Source: Rhodanobacter spathiphylli B39
GTDB lineage: Bacteria > Pseudomonadota > Gammaproteobacteria > Xanthomonadales > Rhodanobacteraceae
Length of the DNA: 64,000 nucleotides
Direction of reading: 5' to 3'
Assembly (NCBI RefSeq): GCF_000264295.1
Contig: NZ_AJXT01000005.1
Coordinates: 89,412 to 153,411, forward strand
Position 1 is the stretch's first letter. Each line of letters begins with the position of its first letter. The position numbers were made by a program, and so were the translations under genes. This document shows, piece by piece, positions 47,505 to 55,747 of the stretch. The notes below the pieces were generated by a model. That model made no database searches. It was not told where the DNA came from and was given only the letters and a program-made list of their open reading frames with translations.

Positions 47505-48611
47505 TCAGGCCTCCATCTCCAGCACGGCCTTGATGATCTTGCCCGCGTGCTGGTCGGCCACGGCCTGCTCGATGTCGTGGAACGGATAGAAGCTGATCAG
47601 CCGATCGAACGGGAAGCGGCCTTGCAGGTACAGGTCGATCAGCTGCGGAATGAAGACCTCGGAGATGGCGTTGCCTTCGATGTAGCCCTGCACGGATTGG
47701 CCGGCCAGCAGGAAGGTCAGCCACGGCAGCTCCAGCGGCTTGCCCGCCGCCGACGGCACGGCCACCAGCGCGACGTGGCCGAGGATCGCCAGTCCGCCGA
47801 TGGCCGCGCCGATCAGCGCATTCACCCCGGCGGCGTCGACGATGGCGTCCACGCCGCGCGGTGCGATGGCGCGGATCGCCTCGCCCAGGTTGCCCGCCTG
47901 GCGGGTGTTGATGACGTGCGTGGCGCCCAGCTCGCGCGCGGTGTCCAGCCGCGCCTCCACCTGGTCGATCGCGATCAGCGTGGCGCAGCCGCAGACCTGC
48001 GCCGCCATGATCGCAGCCAGCCCGACCGGACCCATGCCGATCACCGCCATCGTGGAGCCTGCCTTGGGCCGGATACCGTTCATGACCGTACCCGCGCCGG
48101 TCTGGATGCCGCAGCCCAGCGGGCCGAGCAGCTTGAGCGGTACGTCCTTGCGCACCTTGATGGTGCTGCGTTGGTTGACCAACGTGTAGTGTGCGAATGA
48201 GGACTGACCGAAATAGCCAAGGCGTGCGCGACCACCGTGTTCGCGCTCGGCATGCGGGCCGTGCGGGTCGGCCTGAAAGTTGAGCGCAAAGAACTGATCG
48301 CAGTACATCGGCTCGCCGCTGAGGCAATGCGGGCAGGTGCCGTCGAACGCGGGCGCGAGCACCACGTGGTCGCCGGGCGCGACCTTGCTCACGCGGCTGC
48401 CGACCTTCTCCACGATGCCGGCGCCCTCGTGGCCGAACACGTTGGGGAAGGGCGCGTCGATCAGGCCGTCCTTGCTGGCCAGGTCGGTGTGGCACAGGCC
48501 CACGCCGACGATGCGCACCAGCACCTCGTCATCGCCCGGTTCGGGCAGCTCGATGTGCTCCAACTGGAAGGGTTGCTTCACGGATTCGACGACGGCGGCA
48601 AGGGTTTTCAT
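47505..48611 (-). CDS. Zinc-dependent alcohol dehydrogenase (aryl/allyl-alcohol, geraniol dehydrogenase-like)
   Basis: A 368-residue medium-chain dehydrogenase. Catalytic zinc ligands are in GLCHTDL and GHEGAGIVE. The structural zinc site has only part of the usual cysteines (CPHCLSGEPMYC). The nucleotide fold has VIGMGPVGLAAIMAA, with Asp in AIDQV favouring NAD. The C-terminus DRLISFYPFHDIEQAVADQHAGKIIKAVLEM matches aryl-alcohol and geraniol dehydrogenases. It is encoded immediately upstream of the Ldi-like gene. Geraniol dehydrogenase works with Ldi in Castellaniella. Start ATG at 48611 behind AGGTG. Confidence 0.88.
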   Translation of the reverse strand: MKTLAAVVESVKQPFQLEHIELPEPGDDEVLVRIVGVGLCHTDLASKDGLIDAPFPNVFGHEGAGIVEKVGSRVSKVAPGDHVVLAPAFDGTCPHCLSGEPMYCDQFFALNFQADPHGPHAEREHGGRARLGYFGQSSFAHYTLVNQRSTIKVRKDVPLKLLGPLGCGIQTGAGTVMNGIRPKAGSTMAVIGMGPVGLAAIMAAQVCGCATLIAIDQVEARLDTARELGATHVINTRQAGNLGEAIRAIAPRGVDAIVDAAGVNALIGAAIGGLAILGHVALVAVPSAAGKPLELPWLTFLLAGQSVQGYIEGNAISEVFIPQLIDLYLQGRFPFDRLISFYPFHDIEQAVADQHAGKIIKAVLEMEA

Positions 48612-48641
48612 GGGATGCACCTGTGGGGAAGTGGGAAGCGC

Positions 48642-49106
48642 TCAAGCCGAAGCGAGCACGATCAGCACGGCGCCGACGATCGCCACGGCGTCTTCCAGCA
48701 GTGCCGCGGGAAGGTCGTTATGGAAGGCTAGCGCCAGCGCACGCCGCGCACGGTGACCACTCCACGTGCCCAGGCCGGCACCGAGGGCGCCGATGATCAG
48801 GCCGGGCCAGAGCGCGCCATGGGTAGCGGTGAGCGTGGCGCCGGCCCATGCGCCGGTGACCAGACGGGTGCCGAACTGCATCGGGATCATCCGGCTGGGC
48901 GTTCTCGGCAGCTTGTCGTTGACCAGCTCGCCCAGCGCGGCCAGCACCAGCAGCCATGGCGTGATGGCGTAACCCATGAAGGCCAGCGGCGTGCCTTGCA
49001 GCGGCAACCAGCCCATGCGCGCGGCGCAGCTCAACACCGCGACGGGAGTCATTGCGCGCAGGCCGGCGATCACGCCGATCAGCAGCGCCAGGATGTCGAT
49101 CATCAT
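48642..49106 (-). CDS. DUF4126 family membrane protein
   Basis: A 154-residue protein with four hydrophobic segments: IDILALLIGVIAGLRAMTPVAVLSCAARMGW at the start, then a PWLLVLAALGELVNDKLP-type segment, GTRLVTGAWAGATLTA and VAIVGAVLIVLASA. GLRAMTPVA and DKLPRTPSR are typical of DUF4126. Function unknown. It lies 30 bases upstream of the alcohol dehydrogenase on the same strand, so probably in that operon. Confidence 0.82.
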   Translation of the reverse strand: MMIDILALLIGVIAGLRAMTPVAVLSCAARMGWLPLQGTPLAFMGYAITPWLLVLAALGELVNDKLPRTPSRMIPMQFGTRLVTGAWAGATLTATHGALWPGLIIGALGAGLGTWSGHRARRALALAFHNDLPAALLEDAVAIVGAVLIVLASA

Positions 49107-49136
49107 GATGGAGTTCTCTCGTGAGCAGCGAACGAA

Positions 49137-49736
49137 TCAGCCGTGCAGCCTGATGGCCGTGTGGCCCACCAGTTCGCCCTGGTGGCGCGCGCCTTCCAGC
49201 TCGATGGCACTGGGTTGGCGCGAGCCGTCGCCGCCGGCGATGGTGGTGGCGCCGTAGGGCGCGCCGCCGACGATTTCATCCAGCGTCATCTGGCCCTGGT
49301 GGCTGTAGGGCAGGCCGACGATGGTCATGCCGAAATGCAGCAGGTTGGCGATGATCGAGAACAGCGTCATCTCCTGGCCGCCATGCTGGGTGGCGGACGA
49401 GGCAAACGCCGCGCCCACCTTGCCGTGCAGCGCGCCACGCGCCCACAGGCCGCCGGCCTGGTCGAGAAACGTCGCCATCTGTGCGGACATGCGGCCGAAA
49501 CGGGTGCCGGTACCGACAACGATGGCGTCGTAATTTTCCAGTTCGGCGATGGTCGCCACCGGGGCCTGCTGGTCCAGTTTGAAATGGGCCTTGCGGGCGG
49601 TCTCCTCGGGCACGGTCTCCGGCACGCGACGGATCTCCGCCGTGGCGCCGCTGCGGCGCACGCCTTCGGCGATGGCCTGCGCCATCTGTTCGATGTGGCC
49701 GTAGGCCGAGTAGTAGAGAACCAGAACCTTGGCCAT
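49137..49736 (-). CDS. wrbA: NAD(P)H:quinone oxidoreductase, WrbA type
   Basis: A 199-residue flavodoxin-like protein starting [20 protein letters not shown], which holds the FMN-phosphate loop. [29 protein letters not shown] and [27 protein letters not shown] are WrbA signatures. It gives two-electron quinone reduction, protecting against redox stress. It lies 30 bases upstream of the DUF4126 gene, so wrbA may lead the wrbA-DUF4126-dehydrogenase-Ldi unit. Confidence 0.94.
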   Translation of the reverse strand: MAKVLVLYYSAYGHIEQMAQAIAEGVRRSGATAEIRRVPETVPEETARKAHFKLDQQAPVATIAELENYDAIVVGTGTRFGRMSAQMATFLDQAGGLWARGALHGKVGAAFASSATQHGGQEMTLFSIIANLLHFGMTIVGLPYSHQGQMTLDEIVGGAPYGATTIAGGDGSRQPSAIELEGARHQGELVGHTAIRLHG

Positions 49737-50094
49737 GTCGCGTCTCCGTGGGCTGCCGCGAGACATCGCTGCGAGATCAGGCTGATCCGCCTGGCGCTGT
49801 CAGGCACCGATTCTGGAGAGGCCGCGCGGCGCGTTCTTGGACGTTCGCGTCGGTGCTTGTTCAATCTCCGCGCAGCGAAATCGACGTGGCAGAACCTGCA
49901 AAGGGCAGCACGAACGCAAAAGACCTGCGCCAAGTTGCGGGCTAGTTTCGTGCACGGTGGATACGACAAGCCTGATCTCTTCCGTGGATGTTCCTGCACG
50001 CAGGAAGGGGCATTCGACAGGTGAGCATGAAGGTGGCAGGACACCGTTCTGGCTTTCCGGAGCGCCAGCGTTTTGAATCCGAGGAGTATTCGAT
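49737..50094. other. Divergent intergenic region, no gene seen
   Basis: About 360 bases between wrbA and the divergent oxidoreductase. A good ribosome binding site (GAGGAG, 50081-50086) precedes the right-hand gene. No convincing operator, hairpin terminator or small gene was recognised. Confidence 0.5.
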
Positions 50095-51039
50095 ATGAAA
50101 GCAAGCCGCATTCATGCCTTTGGCGGGCCCGAGGCTATCGCCATCGAAGAGATCGCGATGCCCGAACCGGGGCCAGGCGAAGTTCTTGTGCAAGTCCACG
50201 CGGCCGGCGTGGGTCCCTGGGACAGCTGGATACGCACGGGAAAAAGCGTGCTGCCGCAGCCGCTGCCCCTGACCCTCGGCTCCGATTTTTCCGGAGTGAT
50301 CACCGGACTCGGCGAGGGCGTGACCGGCTTTGCGACCGGCGACGAGGTCTATGGCGTCACCAATTCCCGGTTCACCGGCGCGTGTGCCGAGTACGCGGTG
50401 GCTTCGGCAGGAATGATTTCCGCCAAGCCGCGTAGTATCACCCATCGGGAAGCGGCGTCGGTTCCGGTGGTTGCCACCACCGCGTGGCAGATGCTTTTCG
50501 AGCAGGCGGGCCTGAGCAGCGGCCAATGCGTGCTGGTGCTCGGTGGCGCCGGCAACGTTGGCGGGTACGCGGTCCAGTTCGCACATCGCAAGGGCGTACA
50601 CGTCGTCGCCACGGGTTTTGCCGACCGGCTCGATGAGCTGCGCCGCCTCGGTGCGGACGAGACGATGGCGGCGGATGCGGCGCAGGCCGACGACCGAAAG
50701 GCTTCCTTCGACGCCGTGATCGATACGATCGGCGGCGAATGGCAGGTGAGGTCGATGCAGATGCTGAAGCCCGGGGGCGTCCTGGTCTCCGCCGTGAGCG
50801 CTCCGGATGCGGACGCTGCCGAAGCACTCGGTATCCGGGCCCTGTTTTTCCTGGTCAGGGTCAATACGTCCACGCTGGCCGAGATTGCCGCGATCATCGA
50901 CCACGCCGCGCTGAAGCCTCGCCTTGGCCTGGTGCTGCCGATGGCCGGCATGGTTCGCGCGCACGAGTTTCTGGATGGCATTCGCAAACCGTCACCGCCG
51001 GGAAAGATCGTGATCGACGTGCTCGCCACCTCACCTTGA
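50095..51039 (+). CDS. NADP-dependent quinone oxidoreductase-like protein (MDR superfamily)
   Basis: A 314-residue medium-chain reductase without zinc ligands: MKASRIHAFGGPEAIAIEEI, VHAAGVGPWDSWIRTG, VLVLGGAGNVGGYAVQFAHRKGVHVVATGF (nucleotide site) and a C-terminal AHEFLDGIRKPSPPGKIVIDV. It resembles zeta-crystallin and enoyl-type reductases acting on quinones or enones. It is divergent from wrbA and may share regulation with it. Confidence 0.9.
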   Translation: MKASRIHAFGGPEAIAIEEIAMPEPGPGEVLVQVHAAGVGPWDSWIRTGKSVLPQPLPLTLGSDFSGVITGLGEGVTGFATGDEVYGVTNSRFTGACAEYAVASAGMISAKPRSITHREAASVPVVATTAWQMLFEQAGLSSGQCVLVLGGAGNVGGYAVQFAHRKGVHVVATGFADRLDELRRLGADETMAADAAQADDRKASFDAVIDTIGGEWQVRSMQMLKPGGVLVSAVSAPDADAAEALGIRALFFLVRVNTSTLAEIAAIIDHAALKPRLGLVLPMAGMVRAHEFLDGIRKPSPPGKIVIDVLATSP

Positions 51040-51196
51040 GGGACGTTGGCAGCCATGGCGGTTTGCAACTGCCGGAATGATCAAGTCGCGGCATGAATGG
51101 AAAAGAATCCGCGAGCGCCGCAGGCGAACATGCCATTGCCGTGGTCGCCGCCGGAAAGGTTCCGGCGCAGCCCACATTCCGCCCAGGAGAATGCCG

Positions 51197-51622
51197 ATGA
51201 ACGTTCGCCCGCTGATTCCGCCTTTCATGTTGGCTGCCCTGCTGGCTGCCGGTGCGGCCGCAGGAGCGTCACTGAAACCCGTCGAACACGAGACGGTCAC
51301 GCCTGCGTTCGCGCACGCCATCCCCAACATTCCGGGCAAGGTGATCACCGCCGCGGTGGTGAATTACAAGCCCGGCGGCAAGTCGATATCGCATCGGCAC
51401 GGGTCGGCCTTCGTGGTGGCGTATGTGCTCAGCGGTTCGATCCGCAGCCAGCTCGAAGGCGGTGAAGCGAAGGTCTATCACCCCGGCGAAAGCTGGACCG
51501 AGGCGCCTGGTGCGCATCACCTGGTCAGCGACAACGCCAGCGCGACCCAGCCGGCCTCGCTACTGGCGATCTTCATCACCGACAGCGGCAACACCAAGCT
51601 GGTGACCTACGACACGCCGTGA
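51197..51622 (+). CDS. Exported cupin-domain protein
   Basis: A 141-residue protein with a signal peptide (LIPPFMLAALLAAGAAAGAS) and one small cupin barrel: KSISHRHGSAFVVAYVLSGSIRSQLEGGEAKVYHPGESWTEAPGAHH carries the two cupin motifs with the His/Glu metal ligands (HRHG...; GAHH). Function unknown; it may bind a metal and a small ligand in the periplasm. AGGAGA sits ideally for the ATG at 51197 rather than the ATG six bases earlier. Confidence 0.85.
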   Translation: MNVRPLIPPFMLAALLAAGAAAGASLKPVEHETVTPAFAHAIPNIPGKVITAAVVNYKPGGKSISHRHGSAFVVAYVLSGSIRSQLEGGEAKVYHPGESWTEAPGAHHLVSDNASATQPASLLAIFITDSGNTKLVTYDTP

Positions 51623-51661
51623 GGCTTGCAGCACGTGTGAAGTGGCCGATCGCCGGCATGT

Positions 51662-51735
51662 GTAGGAGCGCACCCTGTGCGCGAGCTCTAGCCCAGCTCC
51701 CCCGTACTCCCCCGCCACAGGGTGCGCTCCCAGAC
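51662..51735. repeat. REP-like palindrome, second copy of the 11655 family
   Basis: GTAGGAGCGCACCCTGTGCG (from 51662) pairs with CACAGGGTGCGCTCCCAGAC (about 51716-51735) around a non-matching centre. The left arm is identical to that of the repeat at 11655-11726. The remaining gap up to 51898 shows no gene. Confidence 0.8.
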
Positions 51736-51898
51736 ATGCCGGCAGTCCAACCCGGTTCGACGCAAGTTCATCGGCGCGTGGTCGTCGGTGCAGATCCATC
51801 CGGGCACTCGACGGAATGCCGCTATGCCCGTCGTTGCAGGGCTGCCACGTTCCGCGCTCGAGCCCCGGAGTGGCTGAAGAACCTGGAGCAACCGCGGA

Positions 51899-52369
51899 TC
51901 AGGACGATTCGGCGCTGACTTGTCGATGCGCGCCCCAATCACCTGACAGCTCCGTCTCGATCGTGACCGTGGCATTGAACAGGCGCGACAGCGGGCACCG
52001 GGCGCGCGCCAGGGCGGCCAGCCTGCGGAAGACGGGCGGGTCGGCATCGGGCACCACGGCGCGCACGCTCAGGTGGACCGAAGTGATGGCGAAACTGGCG
52101 AACTGTTGTTCCAGCACCACGGTGGCCGAGGTCTGCAGTTCGGTCGCGGTGAGGCGGGCTTCGGCCAGCACCATCGCCAGCACCATGTTGAAGCAGCCCG
52201 CGTGGGCGGCCGCGAGCAGCTCTTCGGGATTGCTGCCGACATGGCGGTCGAAGCGGCTGGCCACGCTGTAGTAGTGGTCGTCCAGCGCGCCACTCTCGGT
52301 GGACAAGCTGCCGCGTCCCTCGGGAAAGCCGCCGTACCAGAGGGCCGAGCCGCGTCGTTCGATCTTCAT
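51899..52369 (-). CDS. OsmC family peroxiredoxin-like protein
   Basis: A 156-residue protein. RRGSALWYGGFPEGRGSLSTES at the start, NPEELLAAAHAGCFNMVLAMVL with the first redox cysteine and ALARARCPLSRLFNATVTIET with the second identify OsmC, a thiol-dependent hydroperoxide reductase. It is the last gene of an aldehyde dehydrogenase-OmpW-OsmC set on the minus strand (14 bases after ompW). Confidence 0.92.
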   Translation of the reverse strand: MKIERRGSALWYGGFPEGRGSLSTESGALDDHYYSVASRFDRHVGSNPEELLAAAHAGCFNMVLAMVLAEARLTATELQTSATVVLEQQFASFAITSVHLSVRAVVPDADPPVFRRLAALARARCPLSRLFNATVTIETELSGDWGAHRQVSAESS

Positions 52370-52383
52370 GGCAACCCCGCTGG

Positions 52384-53049
52384 TCAGAAGTGGTACGACA
52401 CGCCCATGTTCCAGATCACCGGGTTCAGGGTCAGGTGCGAGGTGGCCGGCAGGTCGCCTGCCGGCGTGGCCGCCAGGCCGCGCGCATCCACGCCGACCCA
52501 GATCTTCTTCGCATCGACGAACAGCGCGAAACGTCGGTTGAGGCGATACTCGACGCCCGCCTGCAGCGCCACGCCGGTGCCGTTGTCGACATGCACGTGG
52601 CGGATCGCGGCGTCACTGGTCTGGGTGATCAGCGTGTAGTTGACGCCCAGGCCGACATACGGGTGAAAGCGGCTGCGCAGGGAGAGGTGATACTGCAGCG
52701 CCAGCACCGCCGGACCGTAGGTGGCTTCGGCCAGCTTGCCGGCGCTTTCCAGCGTGCCGGCGCCGTAGATCTTCGCCGTGGGCGGCGCGCCCAGGGTCAG
52801 CGCGACCGCCCAGTTCGGGGTGAGGAAGTAGCCGGTTTCGAAGGCGAAGCCGGTGTTGTGCCTGACGGTAGCGCTGGCGCCGGGAAGCTGCTGGCCGTTG
52901 ATGGCCACGGTGCCGCTGGCGTGGAAGTCGGCATAGGCCAGGCCGCCGCGAATGAACCAGCTGCCGCCTTCATCGGCGTGGACGGCGCGCACCGCGAAGC
53001 ATGACGTCAGCGCAGCGGTGCAGAGGAGTGCGTATCGGAAATTATTCAT
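52384..53049 (-). CDS. OmpW family outer membrane protein
   Basis: A 221-residue eight-stranded barrel. A signal peptide ends at VHADE; GSWFIRGGLAYADFHASG starts the barrel, then the NTGFAFETGYFLTPNWAVALTLG block, HPYVGLGVNYTLI and the closing NPVIWNMGVSYHF with C-terminal Phe. OmpW/AlkL proteins help small hydrophobic molecules cross the outer membrane. It lies five bases after the aldehyde dehydrogenase gene, which suggests that both serve one hydrophobic substrate. Confidence 0.92.
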   Translation of the reverse strand: MNNFRYALLCTAALTSCFAVRAVHADEGGSWFIRGGLAYADFHASGTVAINGQQLPGASATVRHNTGFAFETGYFLTPNWAVALTLGAPPTAKIYGAGTLESAGKLAEATYGPAVLALQYHLSLRSRFHPYVGLGVNYTLITQTSDAAIRHVHVDNGTGVALQAGVEYRLNRRFALFVDAKKIWVGVDARGLAATPAGDLPATSHLTLNPVIWNMGVSYHF

Positions 53050-53054
53050 GAGGG

Positions 53055-54542
53055 TCAGAACGGATACTGTGAGGGGGTGTGCTGGATCGACACCCAGTGT
53101 TCGGAAGTGAACGCGTCGATCATCCCCTTGCTGCCGAAACGTCCGATGCCCGAATTCCTGTCGCCGCCGAACGGCAACGCGGGCATGTCGATCGCGGTCA
53201 CGTCGTTGACGTGGCTCATGCCCGCGCGGATCTGCCGGGCGAACTGTTCACCGCGGTAGGTGTTGCCGGTGAGCACCGCGCTGGTGAGGCCGTAGTCGGT
53301 GTCGTTGGCCATGCGCAGTGCATCGGCCTCGTCCGCGGCGCGCAACACCGGGGCGACCGGCCCGAAGATTTCGTTCTGGGCCAGCGCCATGCTCTGGGTG
53401 ACGCCGGTGAACACGTGCGGGCCGAGCATCAACCGCTCCGGCGCATGGCCCAGTCGCAACTGCGCGCCATCGCTGCGCGCTTGGGTGATCATGCCGGTGA
53501 TGCGGTCGAGCTGGCGCTGGCTGATGATTGGGCCGATCACTGTGTCGACCTGGTTCGGGTCGCCGACCTTCAGCGCGCTGGCGTAGGCGATGTACGCCTC
53601 GACGAACGCGTCGTGCAGGCGGTCCAGCACGATGATGCGATTGGCGGCGATGCACATCTGTCCCTGGTGCAGGAACTTCGCGACGATGGCCGTGTGCACG
53701 GCCTGTTCGAGATCGGCGTCGTCCAGCACCACCAGCGGCGCATTGCCACCCAGCTCCAGCATCGCCTTCTTCAGGTTCGACGCCGTCACCGCCATCTGTC
53801 CGATATGCCGCCCCACCTTGGTCGATCCGGTGAACGACACCACGCGCGACGCGGGATGCTGCACGAACGTGTCGCCGATCTCGGCCGGGTCGCCCACGAT
53901 CACGTTGAACAGTCCCGGTGGCAGTCCGGCTTCTTCCAGGATGCGGGCGATCAGCAAGCCGCCGGTCACCGGCGTTTCGGCCGCTGGCTTCACCACCACC
54001 GCATTGCCCAGCGCCAGCGCGGGCAGGATGGATCGCGTGCTCAGGTGCAGCGGCCAGTTCCACGGGCTGATCACCGCCACCACGCCGACCGGCCGCCGGT
54101 AGATGCGGTTCTCCTTGCCGGGGTAATCGCCGGCAACGATGCGGCCTTCGAGGCGCGTGGGCAGGGTGGACGATTCCAGCATCGCCGCGTGCACCACCCA
54201 CCACTCGATCTCGGCCTTGCTGCGGGTGCTGCCCGATTCGCGGATCAGCCAGTCGACGATCTCGTCATGCCGCTGCTCCATCACCGCCGCCGCCTTGCGC
54301 AGGACGGCCGCGCGCTGCGAGGGCAGCGCCTGTGCCCACGCGTCCTGTGCCTCGGCCGCGCCGCGGAAGGCCTCGTCCACGTCGAGCGCATCGGCCTTGC
54401 CGAAGCAGGCGATCACTTCGCCGCTGTACGGGTTGAGCACGTCCAGCGTGGCGCGCGCACGGCCATTGCGCCAGCGGCCGGCGATGAACTGGGCGTCGAA
54501 GGCATAAGGCTTCGAGCTGTCGGGTGTGACGGCGGTATCCAT
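53055..54542 (-). CDS. NAD(P)-dependent aldehyde dehydrogenase
   Basis: A 495-residue ALDH. VISPWNWPLHLSTRSILPALALGNAVVVKPA (cofactor site), FTGSTKVGRHIGQ, LELGGNAPLVV with the general base Glu, GQMCIAANRIIV with the catalytic Cys, and NEIFGPVAPV are all intact. ALPFGGDRNSGIGRFG is close to benzaldehyde and vanillin dehydrogenases. It heads the ALDH-ompW-osmC operon. It could oxidise the aldehyde produced by the alcohol dehydrogenase about 5 kb away. Start ATG at 54542; the longer frame runs through a repeat. Confidence 0.93.
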   Translation of the reverse strand: MDTAVTPDSSKPYAFDAQFIAGRWRNGRARATLDVLNPYSGEVIACFGKADALDVDEAFRGAAEAQDAWAQALPSQRAAVLRKAAAVMEQRHDEIVDWLIRESGSTRSKAEIEWWVVHAAMLESSTLPTRLEGRIVAGDYPGKENRIYRRPVGVVAVISPWNWPLHLSTRSILPALALGNAVVVKPAAETPVTGGLLIARILEEAGLPPGLFNVIVGDPAEIGDTFVQHPASRVVSFTGSTKVGRHIGQMAVTASNLKKAMLELGGNAPLVVLDDADLEQAVHTAIVAKFLHQGQMCIAANRIIVLDRLHDAFVEAYIAYASALKVGDPNQVDTVIGPIISQRQLDRITGMITQARSDGAQLRLGHAPERLMLGPHVFTGVTQSMALAQNEIFGPVAPVLRAADEADALRMANDTDYGLTSAVLTGNTYRGEQFARQIRAGMSHVNDVTAIDMPALPFGGDRNSGIGRFGSKGMIDAFTSEHWVSIQHTPSQYPF

Positions 54543-54695
54543 GACTGTGTCCTGTCGGGCTGGGAGGGAGCACCAGGCGCGGCACGAACGCGCCGCGAAC
54601 ATGACTGCAGCGTAGGCCGCGAAATCACCAGAGGCTTGATGCTTCCTGCCGCTGTTTGCACGATCGCGCAGCCGCTTTCTGGCGCCTGCGATGCT

Positions 54696-54785
54696 GCCTC
54701 CCCTGCAAGCAGGGGGAGGAGCAAAGCCGCCGTGCTCCCTCCCCCGCGTTTGCGGGGGAGGGTTGGGGTGGGGTTCGCTCTTGAT
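54696..54785. repeat. Pair of C-rich REP-like hairpins
   Basis: Two hairpins: CCTCCCCTGC/GCAGGGGGAGG (about 54697-54719) and CCCTCCCCCGC/GCGGGGGAGGG (54737-54747 with 54752-54762), followed by TTGGGGTGGGGTT and TCTTGATC. This is the same family as the element at 3052 after murA. Confidence 0.78.
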
Positions 54786-54795
54786 CCGGCGACGG

Positions 54796-55527
54796 CTAAC
54801 AGGCGCGGGCAACGGCCTCGAGGATCACCTCGGTGAATTCCCGTGGACGAGAGAGAAACGGCACATGACTTGCGCCGATCTCCCGTACTTCAGCGTGCAT
54901 GCGCGTAGCCATCCGATGCTGGCTGGCGGGAAGCACGATCCGGTCCTGCGTCGTCACCACGTACCACGCCGGCAGCTCGCGCCATGCCGGCTGATCGATG
55001 ACCTCCTCCAGCGCATCGCGATGGATCGGCGCATCCACCGCCGCCAGCACATTGGCCTGGATGAGCGGAAGGTCGTGAGCCAGGTAATACGAAAAGCCGG
55101 TGCGCTCGAAATGGATGTAGCCGGCCTCGTCGGCGCGGGTGCGCGGCCGTTGCGCCAGCTCCGGGTCGCAGGCGCGCAGCGAGCGTACCGACTCGCCACG
55201 ATCCGGCGCGAGCCCGGCCACGTAGACCAGCGCAGCCACGTTGCCGGTGGAGGCGGCCTGGGTGATCACGGTGCCGCCCCAGCCGTGTCCCACCAGGATG
55301 ACCGGACCCGATAGCGCGTCCAGCACACGCCGCACCACCGCCACGTCACCGGCCAGCGATTGCAGCGGGTTGCTCACCGCCAGCACGTCCAGGCCGTGGG
55401 CCTGCAAGCGCGACATCGCCTCGTTCCATGACGAGCCGTCGAACCACGCATCGTGGACGAGGATCACCCGCGGCAGCCGATTTTTTTCCGTCGCCGCGAT
55501 GCGCCCTGCCGCGCGGGAGATCGACAT
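54796..55527 (-). CDS. Alpha/beta hydrolase-fold protein lacking the usual nucleophile
   Basis: A 243-residue protein of the salicylate-esterase/hydroxynitrile-lyase-like group: VILVHDAWFDGSSWNEAMSRL, VYVAGLAPDRGES, and the C-terminal His in GASHVPFLSRPREFTEVI. The nucleophile elbow reads GHGWGG where GHSxGG is expected, so the serine is replaced by glycine. It may be inactive, a binding protein or a cofactor-free lyase. It is divergent from the AraC-type gene. Confidence 0.82.
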   Translation of the reverse strand: MSISRAAGRIAATEKNRLPRVILVHDAWFDGSSWNEAMSRLQAHGLDVLAVSNPLQSLAGDVAVVRRVLDALSGPVILVGHGWGGTVITQAASTGNVAALVYVAGLAPDRGESVRSLRACDPELAQRPRTRADEAGYIHFERTGFSYYLAHDLPLIQANVLAAVDAPIHRDALEEVIDQPAWRELPAWYVVTTQDRIVLPASQHRMATRMHAEVREIGASHVPFLSRPREFTEVILEAVARAC

Positions 55528-55747
55528 GACCGCTTCCGTTACCCAACCGGACGCCAGCCTGCCAAGGCATCCATGGGGCGCCTTGTACGAATTTGCCGCC
55601 GCTGGTGAAATCTTGCGGTGGCCACGCCGCCGTCATCGCGCTGGCGCGCAGCGTCCAGGATTTCTTCCGGCGCTGGCGCGCAGAGGCGATTTGCTGCTGT
55701 TGCCGGGAGTGATCATTGGCCCGGGCAGCTTTCACGAGGGCATCCCG

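Noticed and set aside
53079..54836. 585-codon plus-strand frame opposite the aldehyde dehydrogenase
   Set aside because: The minus-strand ALDH has all catalytic motifs; the plus frame is a compositional artefact.
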